Part shown: piece after piece, positions 1 through 8,899 of the stretch | Position numbering within the stretch: the first letter of the stretch is position 1 | Layout of the letters: each line of letters starts with the position of its first letter | Origin: Pseudoduganella albidiflava | Lineage (GTDB): Bacteria > Pseudomonadota > Gammaproteobacteria > Burkholderiales > Burkholderiaceae_D | NCBI RefSeq assembly: GCF_004322755.1 | Contig: NZ_CP036401.1 | Span: 5,022,001-5,086,000, forward strand | Length of the DNA stretch: 64,000 nucleotides | Direction of reading: 5' to 3' | Notes under the pieces: generated by a model | Told to the model about the DNA's origin: nothing | Seen by the model: only the letters and a program-made list of their open reading frames with translations | The model's database searches: none | Position numbers and translations under genes: made by a program

Positions 1-499
1 GATCGAGTTCCCACAGGTACAGGCCTTCCTTCACGCCGGGGTAGTGCTTCACCTTCTTCGGGTTGGCCCACTGCTTCTTCAGTTTCTCGATGCTGAGGAA
101 TTCCGGCACCATGATGGTGCTGGCGCAGATGAACGATGGAATATTGCCCATGGCATGTTCGTTGTCGTTCATGTAGATCGAGCGGATGCCGAGCAGGCGC
201 GCCACCACCGGCGAGTGGAACGAGCTTTGCGAGATCGCCATGTCGACCTTCCGGCTGCCGATGTACTTGCAAAGCTGCGCGACACGCACGGGAAAGCCGA
301 AGACCTTGGCGGAAAACTTGCCGCCGTAATGCTGGCCCACCACTTCGTACTTGAACCCGTGCAGGTCCAGCAGATCGATCGTGTTGGCCAGCGGGCGGCA
401 AGTGATGATGACTTCATGCCCCTCGCGCTGCAGTTCGCGGATCATTGCCGCGAACATGTTGATGTGCGGGGAGTTCGTCAGTTCGAACCAGATGCGCAT
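1..499 (-). CDS. DUF354-family glycosyltransferase-like protein (3' end outside window)
   Basis: The reverse strand reads from an ATG at 499 and stays open to the window edge, so the first 166 residues are visible and the C-terminus is missing. It begins MRIWFELTNSPHINMF and continues with alternating beta/alpha segments, typical of the DUF354 family, GT-B-fold proteins related to UDP-GlcNAc 2-epimerase and lipid-A-disaccharide synthase. Its start lies 9 bp after the stop of the upstream nucleotide-sugar dehydrogenase, so the two are probably cotranscribed. In capsule and exopolysaccharide loci such proteins are taken to be cytoplasmic glycosyltransferases; the donor and acceptor cannot be read from sequence. 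The family call is good, the exact function is inferred. Confidence 0.75.
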   Translation of the reverse strand, partial: MRIWFELTNSPHINMFAAMIRELQREGHEVIITCRPLANTIDLLDLHGFKYEVVGQHYGGKFSAKVFGFPVRVAQLCKYIGSRKVDMAISQSSFHSPVVARLLGIRSIYMNDNEHAMGNIPSFICASTIMVPEFLSIEKLKKQWANPKKVKHYPGVKEGLYLWELD

Positions 500-507
500 G
501 CGGTCTC

Positions 508-1785
508 CTACAGGCGCCAGACCTGCAGCCCGGCCTGCTCGAGTTCCGCCTGGTCGTAGCACGACTTGACGTCGATGAAGCAGCCGCCCTTGACCAGCTT
601 CTTGCACAGGTCTTCGGCGGTCAGCGCCTTCAGTTCGCGGTGTGCGACGGCAGCAACGATGGCATCGGCGCGCGGCAGTTCGTTCCAGCCCAGCAGGCGC
701 ACGCCGTATTCATGCAGTGCTTCTTCCGGATCGGCATACGGGTCATGCACGAAGACTTCGACGCCGAAGCTCTTCAGTTCATTGACCACGTCGCCCACCT
801 TCGAATTGCGCAGGTCGGCGCAATCTTCCTTGAAGGTCAGGCCCAGCACGTTGACGCGCGCGCCCTTGATGTAGCTGCCGCTGGCGATCATCTGCTTGAT
901 GGTCTGCTCGGCAATATACTTGGCCATGCCATCGTTGATGCGCCGGCCGGCCAGGATCACTTGCGGGTGATAACCCAGCATCTCGGCCTTGTAGGTCAGG
1001 TAGTAAGGATCCACGCCGATGCAATGGCCACCCACCAGGCCAGGGCGGAAATTCAGGAAGTTCCACTTGGTGCCGGCGGCGCGCAGCACCTCGGTCGTGT
1101 CGATGCCGATCTTCTCGAAGATGATCGCCAGTTCGTTCATCAGCGCGATGTTCAGGTCGCGCTGGGTGTTTTCGATCACCTTGCAGGCTTCCGCCGCTTT
1201 GATGCTCGAGCAGCGGTGCACGCCGGGCTTGACGATCGATTCATACATCCTGGCGACTTTTTCCAGGGTCTCCGGGGTATCGCCGGACACCACTTTCAGG
1301 ATCGTGGTCAGGGTATGTTCCTTGTCGCCCGGATTGATGCGTTCCGGCGAGTAGCCGACGTTGAAATCGACTTTCCATTGCTTGCCCGAGGTCTGCTCCA
1401 GCACCGGAATGCAGACTTCCTCGGTAGCGCCCGGATACACCGTGGATTCGTACACGACGATGGCACCCTGCTTCAGGTGCGGTCCGATCGTGCGGCTGGC
1501 GCCGATCAGCGGACCGAAATCGGGCGTGTGGGCTTCATCGACCGGGGTCGGCACGGCGACGATGATGATGTCGGCCTCGGCCAGCACTGCCGGGTCGGAG
1601 CTGTACTCCGCATGGATGGCTTCCGCCATCTGCGCATCGGACAGCTCGCGCGACGGATCCACATTGCGCTGGCAGGATGCTACTTTGGCAGCAGCGATAT
1701 CAAAACCGATAGTACGGCCGAGTTTGCCAAATTCCACAACCAGGGGCAGGCCAACGTATCCCAAGCCGATAACCGCTATTGTCAT
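508..1785 (-). CDS. UDP-N-acetylhexosamine 6-dehydrogenase (WbpA/TviB-type nucleotide sugar dehydrogenase)
   Basis: This 425-residue cytoplasmic enzyme should oxidise a UDP-HexNAc at C6 with two NAD+, giving UDP-HexNAcA for the exopolysaccharide. The N-terminal Rossmann motif is MTIAVIGLGYVGLPLV, followed by the conserved VAVPTPVD and YESTVYPGATEE segments. The catalytic cysteine is C255 in GGHCIGVDPYYL. The C-terminal UDP-binding domain includes GLTFKEDCADLRNSK. Overall it resembles the VipA/TviB and WbpA branch rather than UDP-glucose dehydrogenases, so the substrate is probably UDP-GlcNAc or UDP-GalNAc (inferred). The ATG at 1785 is preferred over the longest frame (1848) because AAGGTG lies 7 bp upstream and the nucleotide-binding strand starts at once. 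It lies between a GT4 gene and a DUF354 gene on the same strand. Confidence 0.88.
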   Translation of the reverse strand: MTIAVIGLGYVGLPLVVEFGKLGRTIGFDIAAAKVASCQRNVDPSRELSDAQMAEAIHAEYSSDPAVLAEADIIIVAVPTPVDEAHTPDFGPLIGASRTIGPHLKQGAIVVYESTVYPGATEEVCIPVLEQTSGKQWKVDFNVGYSPERINPGDKEHTLTTILKVVSGDTPETLEKVARMYESIVKPGVHRCSSIKAAEACKVIENTQRDLNIALMNELAIIFEKIGIDTTEVLRAAGTKWNFLNFRPGLVGGHCIGVDPYYLTYKAEMLGYHPQVILAGRRINDGMAKYIAEQTIKQMIASGSYIKGARVNVLGLTFKEDCADLRNSKVGDVVNELKSFGVEVFVHDPYADPEEALHEYGVRLLGWNELPRADAIVAAVAHRELKALTAEDLCKKLVKGGCFIDVKSCYDQAELEQAGLQVWRL

Positions 1786-1825
1786 GATTGGATCACCTTC
1801 AATAAGTTTCAGATAAATTCTGGTT

Positions 1826-2914
1826 TCATTTCCGCGCCAGCTCATCATAGAGATGACTCAGCTGATCGAGCACCACGGCCGTACCGAACCTGGTCTCGAT
1901 AGTCTGGCGCGCGCGTGCGCCGAGCCGGTTTCGCAGCTCCTTGTTGCGGAGCACTTCGCCCAATACGGCCGCCAGCTCGGCGGGCTGCCCCGGCGGCACG
2001 AGCATGCCGTTGTCGCCATGGACGATCGCCTCCGGAATGCCGCCGACCGGCGTAACGACGACCGGCAGGCCGGCCGCCATGGCCTCCAGCATCGCCATCG
2101 GCAAGCCTTCGTCGTGGGATGGCAGGCAAAACACCATCGCCTCCTCCAGCCGGCGCGCCTTTTCCTCGCCGCCCATCCAGCCGGCGATTTCAACATGCTG
2201 CCGGATGCCGAGCTCCTCGGCTGCGCGAACTACCGCATCCAGATCGCCGTCGCCGCCGATCACAAGCTTGACCTCCGGGATGACGGCCACCAGGTCGCGG
2301 ACCGCCCGCAGCAGGTCGAAGATGCCCTTGCGCTGTTCGGCACGCCCCAGGAACAGGATGTTCGGCGCCACATCGGGACGGACCGTCACGGCAGGCAACT
2401 GCACCGAGTTCGGAATCACGACCACGTTGGCACCCGGCGCGAATTCGCGCAGGAAGCGCGCCCAGCTTTCCGACAGGGTGACCACGGCGGAACTGCGGCG
2501 CAGCGTGTGGCGGATCCAGCGGCTGACGAGCGGGCCCGACTCCACGGTGGCGAACTGGCGGAATTCCGCGCCGTGCAAATGGAAAACGGTCTTGCATCCA
2601 AGCACCCGGGCCACCCACAGCAAGGCCGATTTGCGGAAAAAGCTGGCCCGCGACGCCGAGTGCACGTGCACGCAGGGGCGGGCACCACGCAGGCGAACAC
2701 CGAGCAACTGGAACACGGCGTTCATCGCCGTGCCGATCTTCTGCACCGGCGAGCCTTGCAGATGTGTCACCACATACCGGCCGCCATTCCGCTCGAAAAA
2801 GCCTTCTCGCTGCAACACTGCTACCACGGTGGCGATACCGCCCTTGCCGGTCGCACTGGTACCCATCATCAGGAACTTTGGCGCCTTCATAACCTCTTTC
2901 ACAAAAATCGTCAT
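1826..2914 (-). CDS. Glycosyltransferase family 4 (GT-B fold)
   Basis: A cytoplasmic glycosyltransferase of about 362 residues. The N-terminal domain contains a glycine-rich TGKGGIATVV loop, as in retaining GT4 enzymes. The C-terminal Glycos_transf_1 domain has FLGRAEQRKGIFDLL and the donor-binding E-x7-E type segment PSHDEGLPMAMLEAMAAGLP. It precedes the dehydrogenase by 40 bp, so it is probably the first gene of a three-gene unit. Two starts are possible: ATG 2914 (used here) and ATG 2890, which opens MKAPKFLMMGTS and has AGAGG very close upstream. A -10 TATAAT lies about 95 bp upstream. The sugar transferred is unknown. Confidence 0.82.
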   Translation of the reverse strand: MTIFVKEVMKAPKFLMMGTSATGKGGIATVVAVLQREGFFERNGGRYVVTHLQGSPVQKIGTAMNAVFQLLGVRLRGARPCVHVHSASRASFFRKSALLWVARVLGCKTVFHLHGAEFRQFATVESGPLVSRWIRHTLRRSSAVVTLSESWARFLREFAPGANVVVIPNSVQLPAVTVRPDVAPNILFLGRAEQRKGIFDLLRAVRDLVAVIPEVKLVIGGDGDLDAVVRAAEELGIRQHVEIAGWMGGEEKARRLEEAMVFCLPSHDEGLPMAMLEAMAAGLPVVVTPVGGIPEAIVHGDNGMLVPPGQPAELAAVLGEVLRNKELRNRLGARARQTIETRFGTAVVLDQLSHLYDELARK

Positions 2915-3006
2915 ACCGACCAGATCACATCGCGGCGCCTGGAACCCAGCCGCTCAAGTTCGCTCTTCCCTCTGCCGGCTTGCTCCTCACGATGCATATA
3001 GTGACT

Positions 3007-3033
3007 ATTATACAATACTTTCCAGCTATACAA
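3007..3033 (-). promoter_or_regulatory. Candidate sigma-70 promoter for the GT4-dehydrogenase-DUF354 unit
   Basis: On the reverse strand there is a perfect -10 hexamer TATAAT (3007-3012). A TTGTAT -35-like hexamer (3028-3033) lies 15 bp upstream of it. This is an AT-rich island in an otherwise GC-rich intergenic region between divergent genes. The spacer is shorter than the usual 17 bp, so the -35 assignment is weak. Confidence 0.4.
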
Positions 3034-3138
3034 CGCATTAAATGGCGTACGGGGGCGGAACCGTACAGCTTCCCATGCTGAAAGGCATTTCAGGTATGAT
3101 TGAAACTATTTTGTCACTTCGCTAACGTCTCTCCCGCC

Positions 3139-4437
3139 ATGAACGCCCCCAACGCGATATCCCCCGCACCTGCTCCATCGCTGCTTGCAACGCTGCGGTT
3201 CCGGCTGATCGACCTGGTGCGCGGCACCAATACACTCGAACTTCTCGACACGCTCCGGCGCCAGCAATATGAAAGCCCCGAAAAGCTGGAAGCCCAGGCC
3301 GGACTGGCCCGCACGCGTTATCTGGAGGAATTGCGTACCCTGCCGATGTTTTCCGCGGTGCGCTCGTTCGACGAACTCCCGGTCACGAACAAGAAGTTCA
3401 TCAATGCCCACCGGGAAGAACTGCGCAACCCGCACTACAAGGGAAAGGTCGTACGCAAGAAGACCGGCGGCTCGACAGGCGAGCCGCTAGTTTACTATAC
3501 GTCATCGGATACCCAGTCATACCTGTGGGCCGGCCTCCTGCTCTCCTGGGAAGTGGCGGGTTATCGCCTGGGCGATCCGGTCGCCTTCCTCAGCGGCTCG
3601 TCACTGTCCGGCACCGGCATGAAACAGCAGGCTTATTACGCCCTGCTGAATGTGCGCATTTTCTCGGCATTCGACATGTCCACCGCCGCCATGACGCAGT
3701 ACGCCGAGTCCATCCAGAGCGGCGGCTACCGCCTGATCTATGGCTACGCTTCCGCCGTGCACCGCCTCGCCTGCCACCTGAACGCCACGAACACCCGGCT
3801 CCAGCACCGCCTGCGCGGCATCGTGTGCACCGCCGAGATGCTGACGCCGGCCATGCGCAAGGACATCGAGCGCGCTTTCGGCGTGCCCTGCTACAGCCAG
3901 TATGGCTGCAACGATGCCGGGGTATCGGCATTCGAATGCGAGAACCAGCAAGGCTTCCACCTGCTGTCGATGCGCTGCCATACCGAAGTTCTCGAGGACA
4001 ATCGCCTGGTCGCCACCGACCTGGTCAACAGGGCCATGTACATGCCGCGCCACGATACCGGAGATCTGGTACGCATGTCGGAGCAGCCATGCTCGTGCGG
4101 CCGCGGCCTGCCGCTCATCGCCGAAGTCCTCGGCCGCCAGAACGACGTCGTGGTGGATCCGCGCGGCAATGCGGTGCATTCGGAATTCTTCACGCACCTG
4201 TTCCGCGAGGATGCCCGCATCGAACGGTTCCAGGTCGTGTTCGACGACCGCACGCTGACCGTGAACCTGCACGGTGCAAGCCTGCACGCTGCACAGCTGG
4301 AAGCGCAGTGCGAAGCCTACCGGCAGCGCATCCTTGCCTCGCTGGCATTCGATGAACTGCGCTTCGTCTGCAACGAGCCGTTTGTCACCCAGGCCAACAG
4401 CAAGCACCGCTTCATCATCCGCCGTCCTGCCGCCTGA
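3139..4437 (+). CDS. CapK-like phenylacetate-CoA ligase family protein
   Basis: The 432-residue product belongs to the adenylate-forming PaaK/CapK group often found in capsule and exopolysaccharide clusters. The visible ATP-binding signature is KKTGGSTGEPLVYY. A second core motif is YSQYGCNDAGVSAFECENQ, and a Cys-containing segment, SEQPCSCGRGLP, may bind a metal. Such proteins are thought to activate a small acid as an acyl-AMP or acyl-CoA for polymer decoration; the substrate here is unknown. The gene is divergent from its left neighbour. The ATG at 3139 lacks a clear Shine-Dalgarno sequence, and a TTG at 3100 preceded by AGGT would add 13 residues, so the start is uncertain. Confidence 0.75.
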   Translation: MNAPNAISPAPAPSLLATLRFRLIDLVRGTNTLELLDTLRRQQYESPEKLEAQAGLARTRYLEELRTLPMFSAVRSFDELPVTNKKFINAHREELRNPHYKGKVVRKKTGGSTGEPLVYYTSSDTQSYLWAGLLLSWEVAGYRLGDPVAFLSGSSLSGTGMKQQAYYALLNVRIFSAFDMSTAAMTQYAESIQSGGYRLIYGYASAVHRLACHLNATNTRLQHRLRGIVCTAEMLTPAMRKDIERAFGVPCYSQYGCNDAGVSAFECENQQGFHLLSMRCHTEVLEDNRLVATDLVNRAMYMPRHDTGDLVRMSEQPCSCGRGLPLIAEVLGRQNDVVVDPRGNAVHSEFFTHLFREDARIERFQVVFDDRTLTVNLHGASLHAAQLEAQCEAYRQRILASLAFDELRFVCNEPFVTQANSKHRFIIRRPAA

Positions 4438-4641
4438 CGGTGTTGCCACGCCCCTGAGGCGCGAGCCTGGGGGCGCACTCCCCTTCCCGAACCTGTATTC
4501 CCTGGCGCGCAATGGCACGCCGGGCCCGGCCTGCCGCCGGCGCATGGCCCAAGGCCGCCGGCACGATTGGCTGGCAGGCCTCGGGTGCCCGGTGCTCCAG
4601 GCATGTTCGACACGTTCACCGATGACCGGCCTGGACGGCCG

Positions 4642-6159
4642 TCACACGCCCTTGAACAGGGTCCGTCCGCTGCTGCGATTGATGAGTTGCTGGTCGGTCC
4701 GGTCGATGACACGCAAGAGCAGCGCACCGATGCAATAGACCACCGTCAGCACGGCCATGCCCGCCACCAGCCAGGCCAGGCCCTGGCGGGGCAGGAATGC
4801 GGCCGCGGCAACGCCTGCCCCAAGCGCCAGGAACGAGCGGATGATCCAGTCCCAGCCGGTTTCCCACTCGCGTCCGGTACCGCGCATGATCCGCAGGGCC
4901 AGCACGTTTGCCACCACTTCGCCACTGATCAGCACCGCGGGGAGGAACCAGATGTCCAGCCGCGCGGGACCGATCAGCAACAGGGGTGGCAGGACCAGCA
5001 GGGAAAGCGCGGAAGCCTTGGCCCACAGGCGCATCATGTCGGCGGCGTTGAAGACGACGCCCAGGATCAGCCGGTGCAGGCGCAGCGCCAGCCAGAACGT
5101 GAGGGCCGCGAACAGCACGCCGTAGCCGCCGTAGCGGTGCGCACTGGCCACTTCCAGGATCTCCCGGCCATAGACGGCGGCGATACCGCACACGGGCAGC
5201 AAGGTCAGCAGGCTGATCTTGAACAGGAAGCGCGCCCATGTACGCAAGTCGTCGAAATTCCGGTCGCGCACGTAGTTGCCGATCATTCGGGAGCGGACCA
5301 GCGAAAATACGAGCATGCCCGGCAGGTAATTGCGGATCATCTCGATCAGGCGCACCACGAACCCGGCCCCTGCCACGGTCGCCGGCGCCAGGAAACGGCC
5401 GAGCACGAGCATCAGGAAGGAGGTCGAGAATAAATATTCGACGATGCCGCTGCTGTAATTGAACAGCGCTACCTGGCGCATCTGGCTGAAGGTGGGCGGC
5501 ACCCAGGCGGGATCGGGCTGCTCCATCGATTTCAGGCCGGTCAGCATGAAGGCCAGTGCCAGGACCAGGCAAATGCAGGAGGCGGCGGTTTCAGCGATCA
5601 GCATCCACTGCGCGGTCCCGCCGCCCTGCGTGCCCATGTAGCCGAGCGTGGCGATCAGGATCAGCGACTTGCCGATCATGATGATCTGCAGCCGGGATTG
5701 CAGCGACAGCGCCTCGAGCGCATTGTCGCGCAGCATGCGCGTGGCCCCCTCCGCCACCATCAGCACGCAGAAATACCAGACCAGGTCCACCGGCAGTTTG
5801 CCTGCCGCCGCCGGGAAGAACGTGGCCAAGGCAAAGATGAGCGCGCCAACCGCCGCAAGCACGAACACGCGTACCAGCGCCACCCGCAGGATCAGGCCGA
5901 GCAGCCGGGCGCGCGTGGAATGCAGCCGATACACCGGCGCGTAACGCAGGATGACCCAATCGAGGCCGATCGTGGAAAAACCAAGCGTGACGTCCAGCAT
6001 CGCCATGCACACCACATAACGGCCGAATTCGGTGGCGCTGAGGTTACGCGCCAGCATTGCAAGAATGGTTGCGGTCAGGATTGCCGTCGGAACTTTACCG
6101 ACCAGGAATGCAAAGATGTTGCGCCTGGTGTTGGCACCCGAATACGGGTGATCGCTCAT
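4642..6159 (-). CDS. Wzx-like oligosaccharide flippase (polysaccharide biosynthesis protein)
   Basis: A 505-residue inner membrane protein with about 12-14 hydrophobic segments. The N-terminus NIFAFLVGKVPTAILTATIL and the following LARNLSATEFGRYVV are typical of the MOP/PST exporter superfamily. It should move the undecaprenyl-diphosphate-linked repeat unit to the periplasmic face. ATG 6159 is preferred over a TTG at 6183 because the extra residues are arginine-rich and non-conserved; neither start has a convincing Shine-Dalgarno sequence. It converges with the CapK-like gene across about 200 bp in which I see no other gene. Its place next to a Wzy-like polymerase and EpsB supports a Wzx/Wzy-type pathway. 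Confidence 0.85.
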   Translation of the reverse strand: MSDHPYSGANTRRNIFAFLVGKVPTAILTATILAMLARNLSATEFGRYVVCMAMLDVTLGFSTIGLDWVILRYAPVYRLHSTRARLLGLILRVALVRVFVLAAVGALIFALATFFPAAAGKLPVDLVWYFCVLMVAEGATRMLRDNALEALSLQSRLQIIMIGKSLILIATLGYMGTQGGGTAQWMLIAETAASCICLVLALAFMLTGLKSMEQPDPAWVPPTFSQMRQVALFNYSSGIVEYLFSTSFLMLVLGRFLAPATVAGAGFVVRLIEMIRNYLPGMLVFSLVRSRMIGNYVRDRNFDDLRTWARFLFKISLLTLLPVCGIAAVYGREILEVASAHRYGGYGVLFAALTFWLALRLHRLILGVVFNAADMMRLWAKASALSLLVLPPLLLIGPARLDIWFLPAVLISGEVVANVLALRIMRGTGREWETGWDWIIRSFLALGAGVAAAAFLPRQGLAWLVAGMAVLTVVYCIGALLLRVIDRTDQQLINRSSGRTLFKGV

Positions 6160-6317
6160 GCTGCGGCGCCGGCGGAGGGGCAAGAAGGGGGCGGGAGGAA
6201 GGATGCATCAGTGCGCGACAGGGACGTCGCAGGCACACTGCCACGCGCCTGATGCGACCCGGGTGCGGTAGAACGCGTCATTGATACCAGCTCATCAGTA
6301 AATTTTATTGAGCTAAT

Positions 6318-6354
6318 TATAACAAAAGCGATTGCTTCGTCAAAAGCAATCGCT
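6318..6354 (-). terminator. Rho-independent terminator after the DUF4962/heparinase gene
   Basis: Inverted 9-bp arms AGCGATTGC (6327-6335) and GCAATCGCT (6346-6354) surround a 10-nt loop. On the reverse strand they are followed by TTTTGTTATAA. It lies 24 bp past the stop codon of the lyase gene. Confidence 0.75.
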
Positions 6355-6377
6355 CTCGGGAGACGCGGGGACTGCGC

Positions 6378-8615
6378 TTAGCGCGGCAGCACGATCGTCT
6401 GGCCGCCGACGCTCAGGGTGCGGCCGGTGCTGGTCGTCGTCAGCGATACCGCCGGCTTCTTGCAACCGATATCGAGCAGCATCAGGAATTCCGCGCTGGT
6501 GGCCGACGGACGGGTGTACGCTGCATGCGCCTCGTAGGTACCGGCTTTCGGCGTCGCACCGACACGGGTCTCGAACGTGGTACCCGACGTCAGCGGACGG
6601 ATGCACAGGCTCTCGGTACCGTTGACGATCGTCGACGTGCCATCCGCGTTCTTCGTGATTGCCACCGGTGCGTGGAAGTTCCACTCGAACGAGCGTGCGG
6701 TCAGGGACGACAGCTTGTCGAGCACCACCACCTGGTCCTTGCCGCGCATGTACCAGACCTTGCGCGTCGCTCCCGTCAGCAAGCCGTCGTACGCCGCGGT
6801 TGCATCGCCTTCCACGTAATCCAGCGTCGCGGTATTCGAGAATGCCGTGATCTTGCCCTTGCGCCGCAGGTTCAGGGTGTTGCCGGTGGTCGGCTGGCCC
6901 ACGCCGCCATCGAACGTGATGGCGTTATGCGCCTTGGTTGCGCGATACCAGCTGCTCCACATCGGCGAGCCGTAGTAGTCATACCAGCCGGTTTCCGAGA
7001 GCAGCAGCTTGTTGTTACGCATCAGGACAATGCCGTTCTGGTCGGCGTGCGAGTGCGTGTAGGCACCGTACGGGCTGGACTTGAAGTACAGCGACGTCCG
7101 CACCGGGTTCCACAGGTCGCTGTGCATCGCTGCCCAGCCGATGCTCGGGTAGACCGCGCCGTTCGGCGGCGCGTTCACCGGGCCCGTGTAGCGCATGACC
7201 GGCAGCGGATACGGCGCGTTCAGCAACGTCAGCTGAGCCTCGGCCGCGGTCAGGTTGTTGTAGTACCAGCGCGCCTCCGACGACGCGACCCGCGATGCAA
7301 GCGCCTTCAACATCGGCGCGTACGGCTTCGCCTCATGGCCATCGCCAAAGAGGTGAGTTTGCTGGCCTGGCGGCACGAAGTGCACGAAGAACTTGGTAAA
7401 GCCCTTGGCCCATGGCTTCTCGAACAGGTTGACGCCCGTCAGCTGGGTCAACGGATCCCAGATCCTGACCGCGCCGTCGATCGCTGCGCCGCCGTAATAG
7501 GTACCTTGCGAGTAGCCGCCTTCCGGACCGCTCCATGCATAGACCGAATGGATGTAGGCACGGGTCGAGAAATCGAACCACACGGCAGCCTCGGGGAACT
7601 CATTCAGCATCAGCGACGCGACCAGGGCCAGGAACCCCAGGTTGTTGGCGCCGTGCGAATCGAACGGGAACTGGTCCAGGCGGCCGTTATTGCCCGACAG
7701 GTCGTTGTACATATCGATACCACGCAGGCGCACCACTTCGATCCAGCGCGCCCGGCGGGAACCGTCAATCTTACCGTCAAGCAAGTCGGTGGCTTTCGAC
7801 AACGCCAGTGCGATGGCACGCGTGCCCTGGTCCTGGTTGACGAAGCTGGTGGGGCCGGACGGGCTGAGCGCCGCCAATTCATCGCCGCGCTTGAGTGCCT
7901 CGTCGAGATAAGTCTGGTTGCCGGACAACCGGTACATCAAGGTCGCTGCCTCGAGCTGCTCGGAGGTCTTGTTGATCAGCTCGTGGATCGACGCCTGCTG
8001 CGCAACGAAGGCCGCGGTATTGCCGCCCGCGGCGGTCAGCGTCCAGAGCGAATCCTTCGGCGCCGGATTCGGGATACGGCGGATGACGTCGTTACCCAGG
8101 TTCTTGTAGGCGACACCGCGCTCGGCAATGCGCGCGGCATCCCACTGGCTGTAGGGCAGGAAACCTGCCGCCTGCATGCGCGGACGGCTGCGCGAGGCGC
8201 GCGCGCGCATCGTAGCGCTATCGGGTACTTCGAATACGGAAGACGTCGGATTGATCACGAAGCCGCGCTCGGTCGACCATTCGGTCGGTGCGTTGCTGGC
8301 CACGACGCGCCAGGCATAGGTGCCATGTTCCAGCTTGGTCGTGGGCAGGAACCAGTTGCGCGTCGTCGTATAACGCGCCGGCGCCTCCGAGCCCCTGCGG
8401 ATCTCGATGGTGTACACCGTGCTGTCGGTTGCCTTGGGATGGCGCGACCAGGTGAAGCTGGGCGGATTCTGGGGCTGCAATGCGTAAGCCGTCGGTGCGG
8501 GCTGCACAGCATCCACTGCAGTAGATTGAACCCAGTCGGCATGGCTGGGCATCGCGAACGCGGCGGAAAGCGCGAAAGCTACGAAACGAAGGGTACCGAG
8601 GGAACGAAAAGACAT
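6378..8615 (-). CDS. Secreted DUF4962 / heparinase II-III family polysaccharide lyase-like protein
   Basis: A 745-residue protein with a Sec signal peptide (MSFRSLGTLRFVAFALSAAF then AMPSHA). Next comes an N-terminal DUF4962 beta region with LQPQNPPSFTWSRHP. An all-alpha toroid follows in the middle, and then the heparinase II/III-type segment HSHADQNGIVLMRNNKLLL. Family members cleave uronic-acid-containing polysaccharides in the periplasm or outside the cell. Here the likely substrate is the locus's own polymer, which the UDP-HexNAc dehydrogenase would supply with uronic acid; this is inference. ATG 8615 is chosen because GGAGATC lies 7 bp upstream and the signal peptide starts there; the longest frame adds an implausible leader. 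A terminator follows the gene. Confidence 0.82.
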   Translation of the reverse strand: MSFRSLGTLRFVAFALSAAFAMPSHADWVQSTAVDAVQPAPTAYALQPQNPPSFTWSRHPKATDSTVYTIEIRRGSEAPARYTTTRNWFLPTTKLEHGTYAWRVVASNAPTEWSTERGFVINPTSSVFEVPDSATMRARASRSRPRMQAAGFLPYSQWDAARIAERGVAYKNLGNDVIRRIPNPAPKDSLWTLTAAGGNTAAFVAQQASIHELINKTSEQLEAATLMYRLSGNQTYLDEALKRGDELAALSPSGPTSFVNQDQGTRAIALALSKATDLLDGKIDGSRRARWIEVVRLRGIDMYNDLSGNNGRLDQFPFDSHGANNLGFLALVASLMLNEFPEAAVWFDFSTRAYIHSVYAWSGPEGGYSQGTYYGGAAIDGAVRIWDPLTQLTGVNLFEKPWAKGFTKFFVHFVPPGQQTHLFGDGHEAKPYAPMLKALASRVASSEARWYYNNLTAAEAQLTLLNAPYPLPVMRYTGPVNAPPNGAVYPSIGWAAMHSDLWNPVRTSLYFKSSPYGAYTHSHADQNGIVLMRNNKLLLSETGWYDYYGSPMWSSWYRATKAHNAITFDGGVGQPTTGNTLNLRRKGKITAFSNTATLDYVEGDATAAYDGLLTGATRKVWYMRGKDQVVVLDKLSSLTARSFEWNFHAPVAITKNADGTSTIVNGTESLCIRPLTSGTTFETRVGATPKAGTYEAHAAYTRPSATSAEFLMLLDIGCKKPAVSLTTTSTGRTLSVGGQTIVLPR

Positions 8616-8829
8616 TGGGATCTCCAGACAGATGAGGCGAGCCTGCTTTCGTGCCGCCTCCTGTTCATCTTCGATGAGCGAGGGTAGAGATGGCGTGGGA
8701 ATTAAAGCAGGCAAAGCAGCGAGAGAATCCAGTGTACATCATTCCGTACGGCAACGCGCATTCCAGACAGCAATTTCCCAAGGATTCGTGACGTATTTCA
8801 GACAAAGACCAGCCTAAACAATTTGAATT

Positions 8830-8868
8830 CATGGACTTATTTTCAATGATGCTGATAATAAGTCCATG
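8830..8868. repeat. 12-bp inverted repeat (hairpin) downstream of the Wzy-like gene
   Basis: Perfect arms CATGGACTTATT (8830-8841) and AATAAGTCCATG (8857-8868) flank a 15-nt loop that itself contains a TCA/TGA extension. It lies 31 bp past the stop of the reverse-strand polymerase gene and about 215 bp upstream of the lyase start. The tract after it is AT-rich but not a T-run, so it may be a weak terminator or an operator. Confidence 0.45.
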
Positions 8869-8899
8869 AGATTGGAAATTTAATATTATTCCTTACCAA

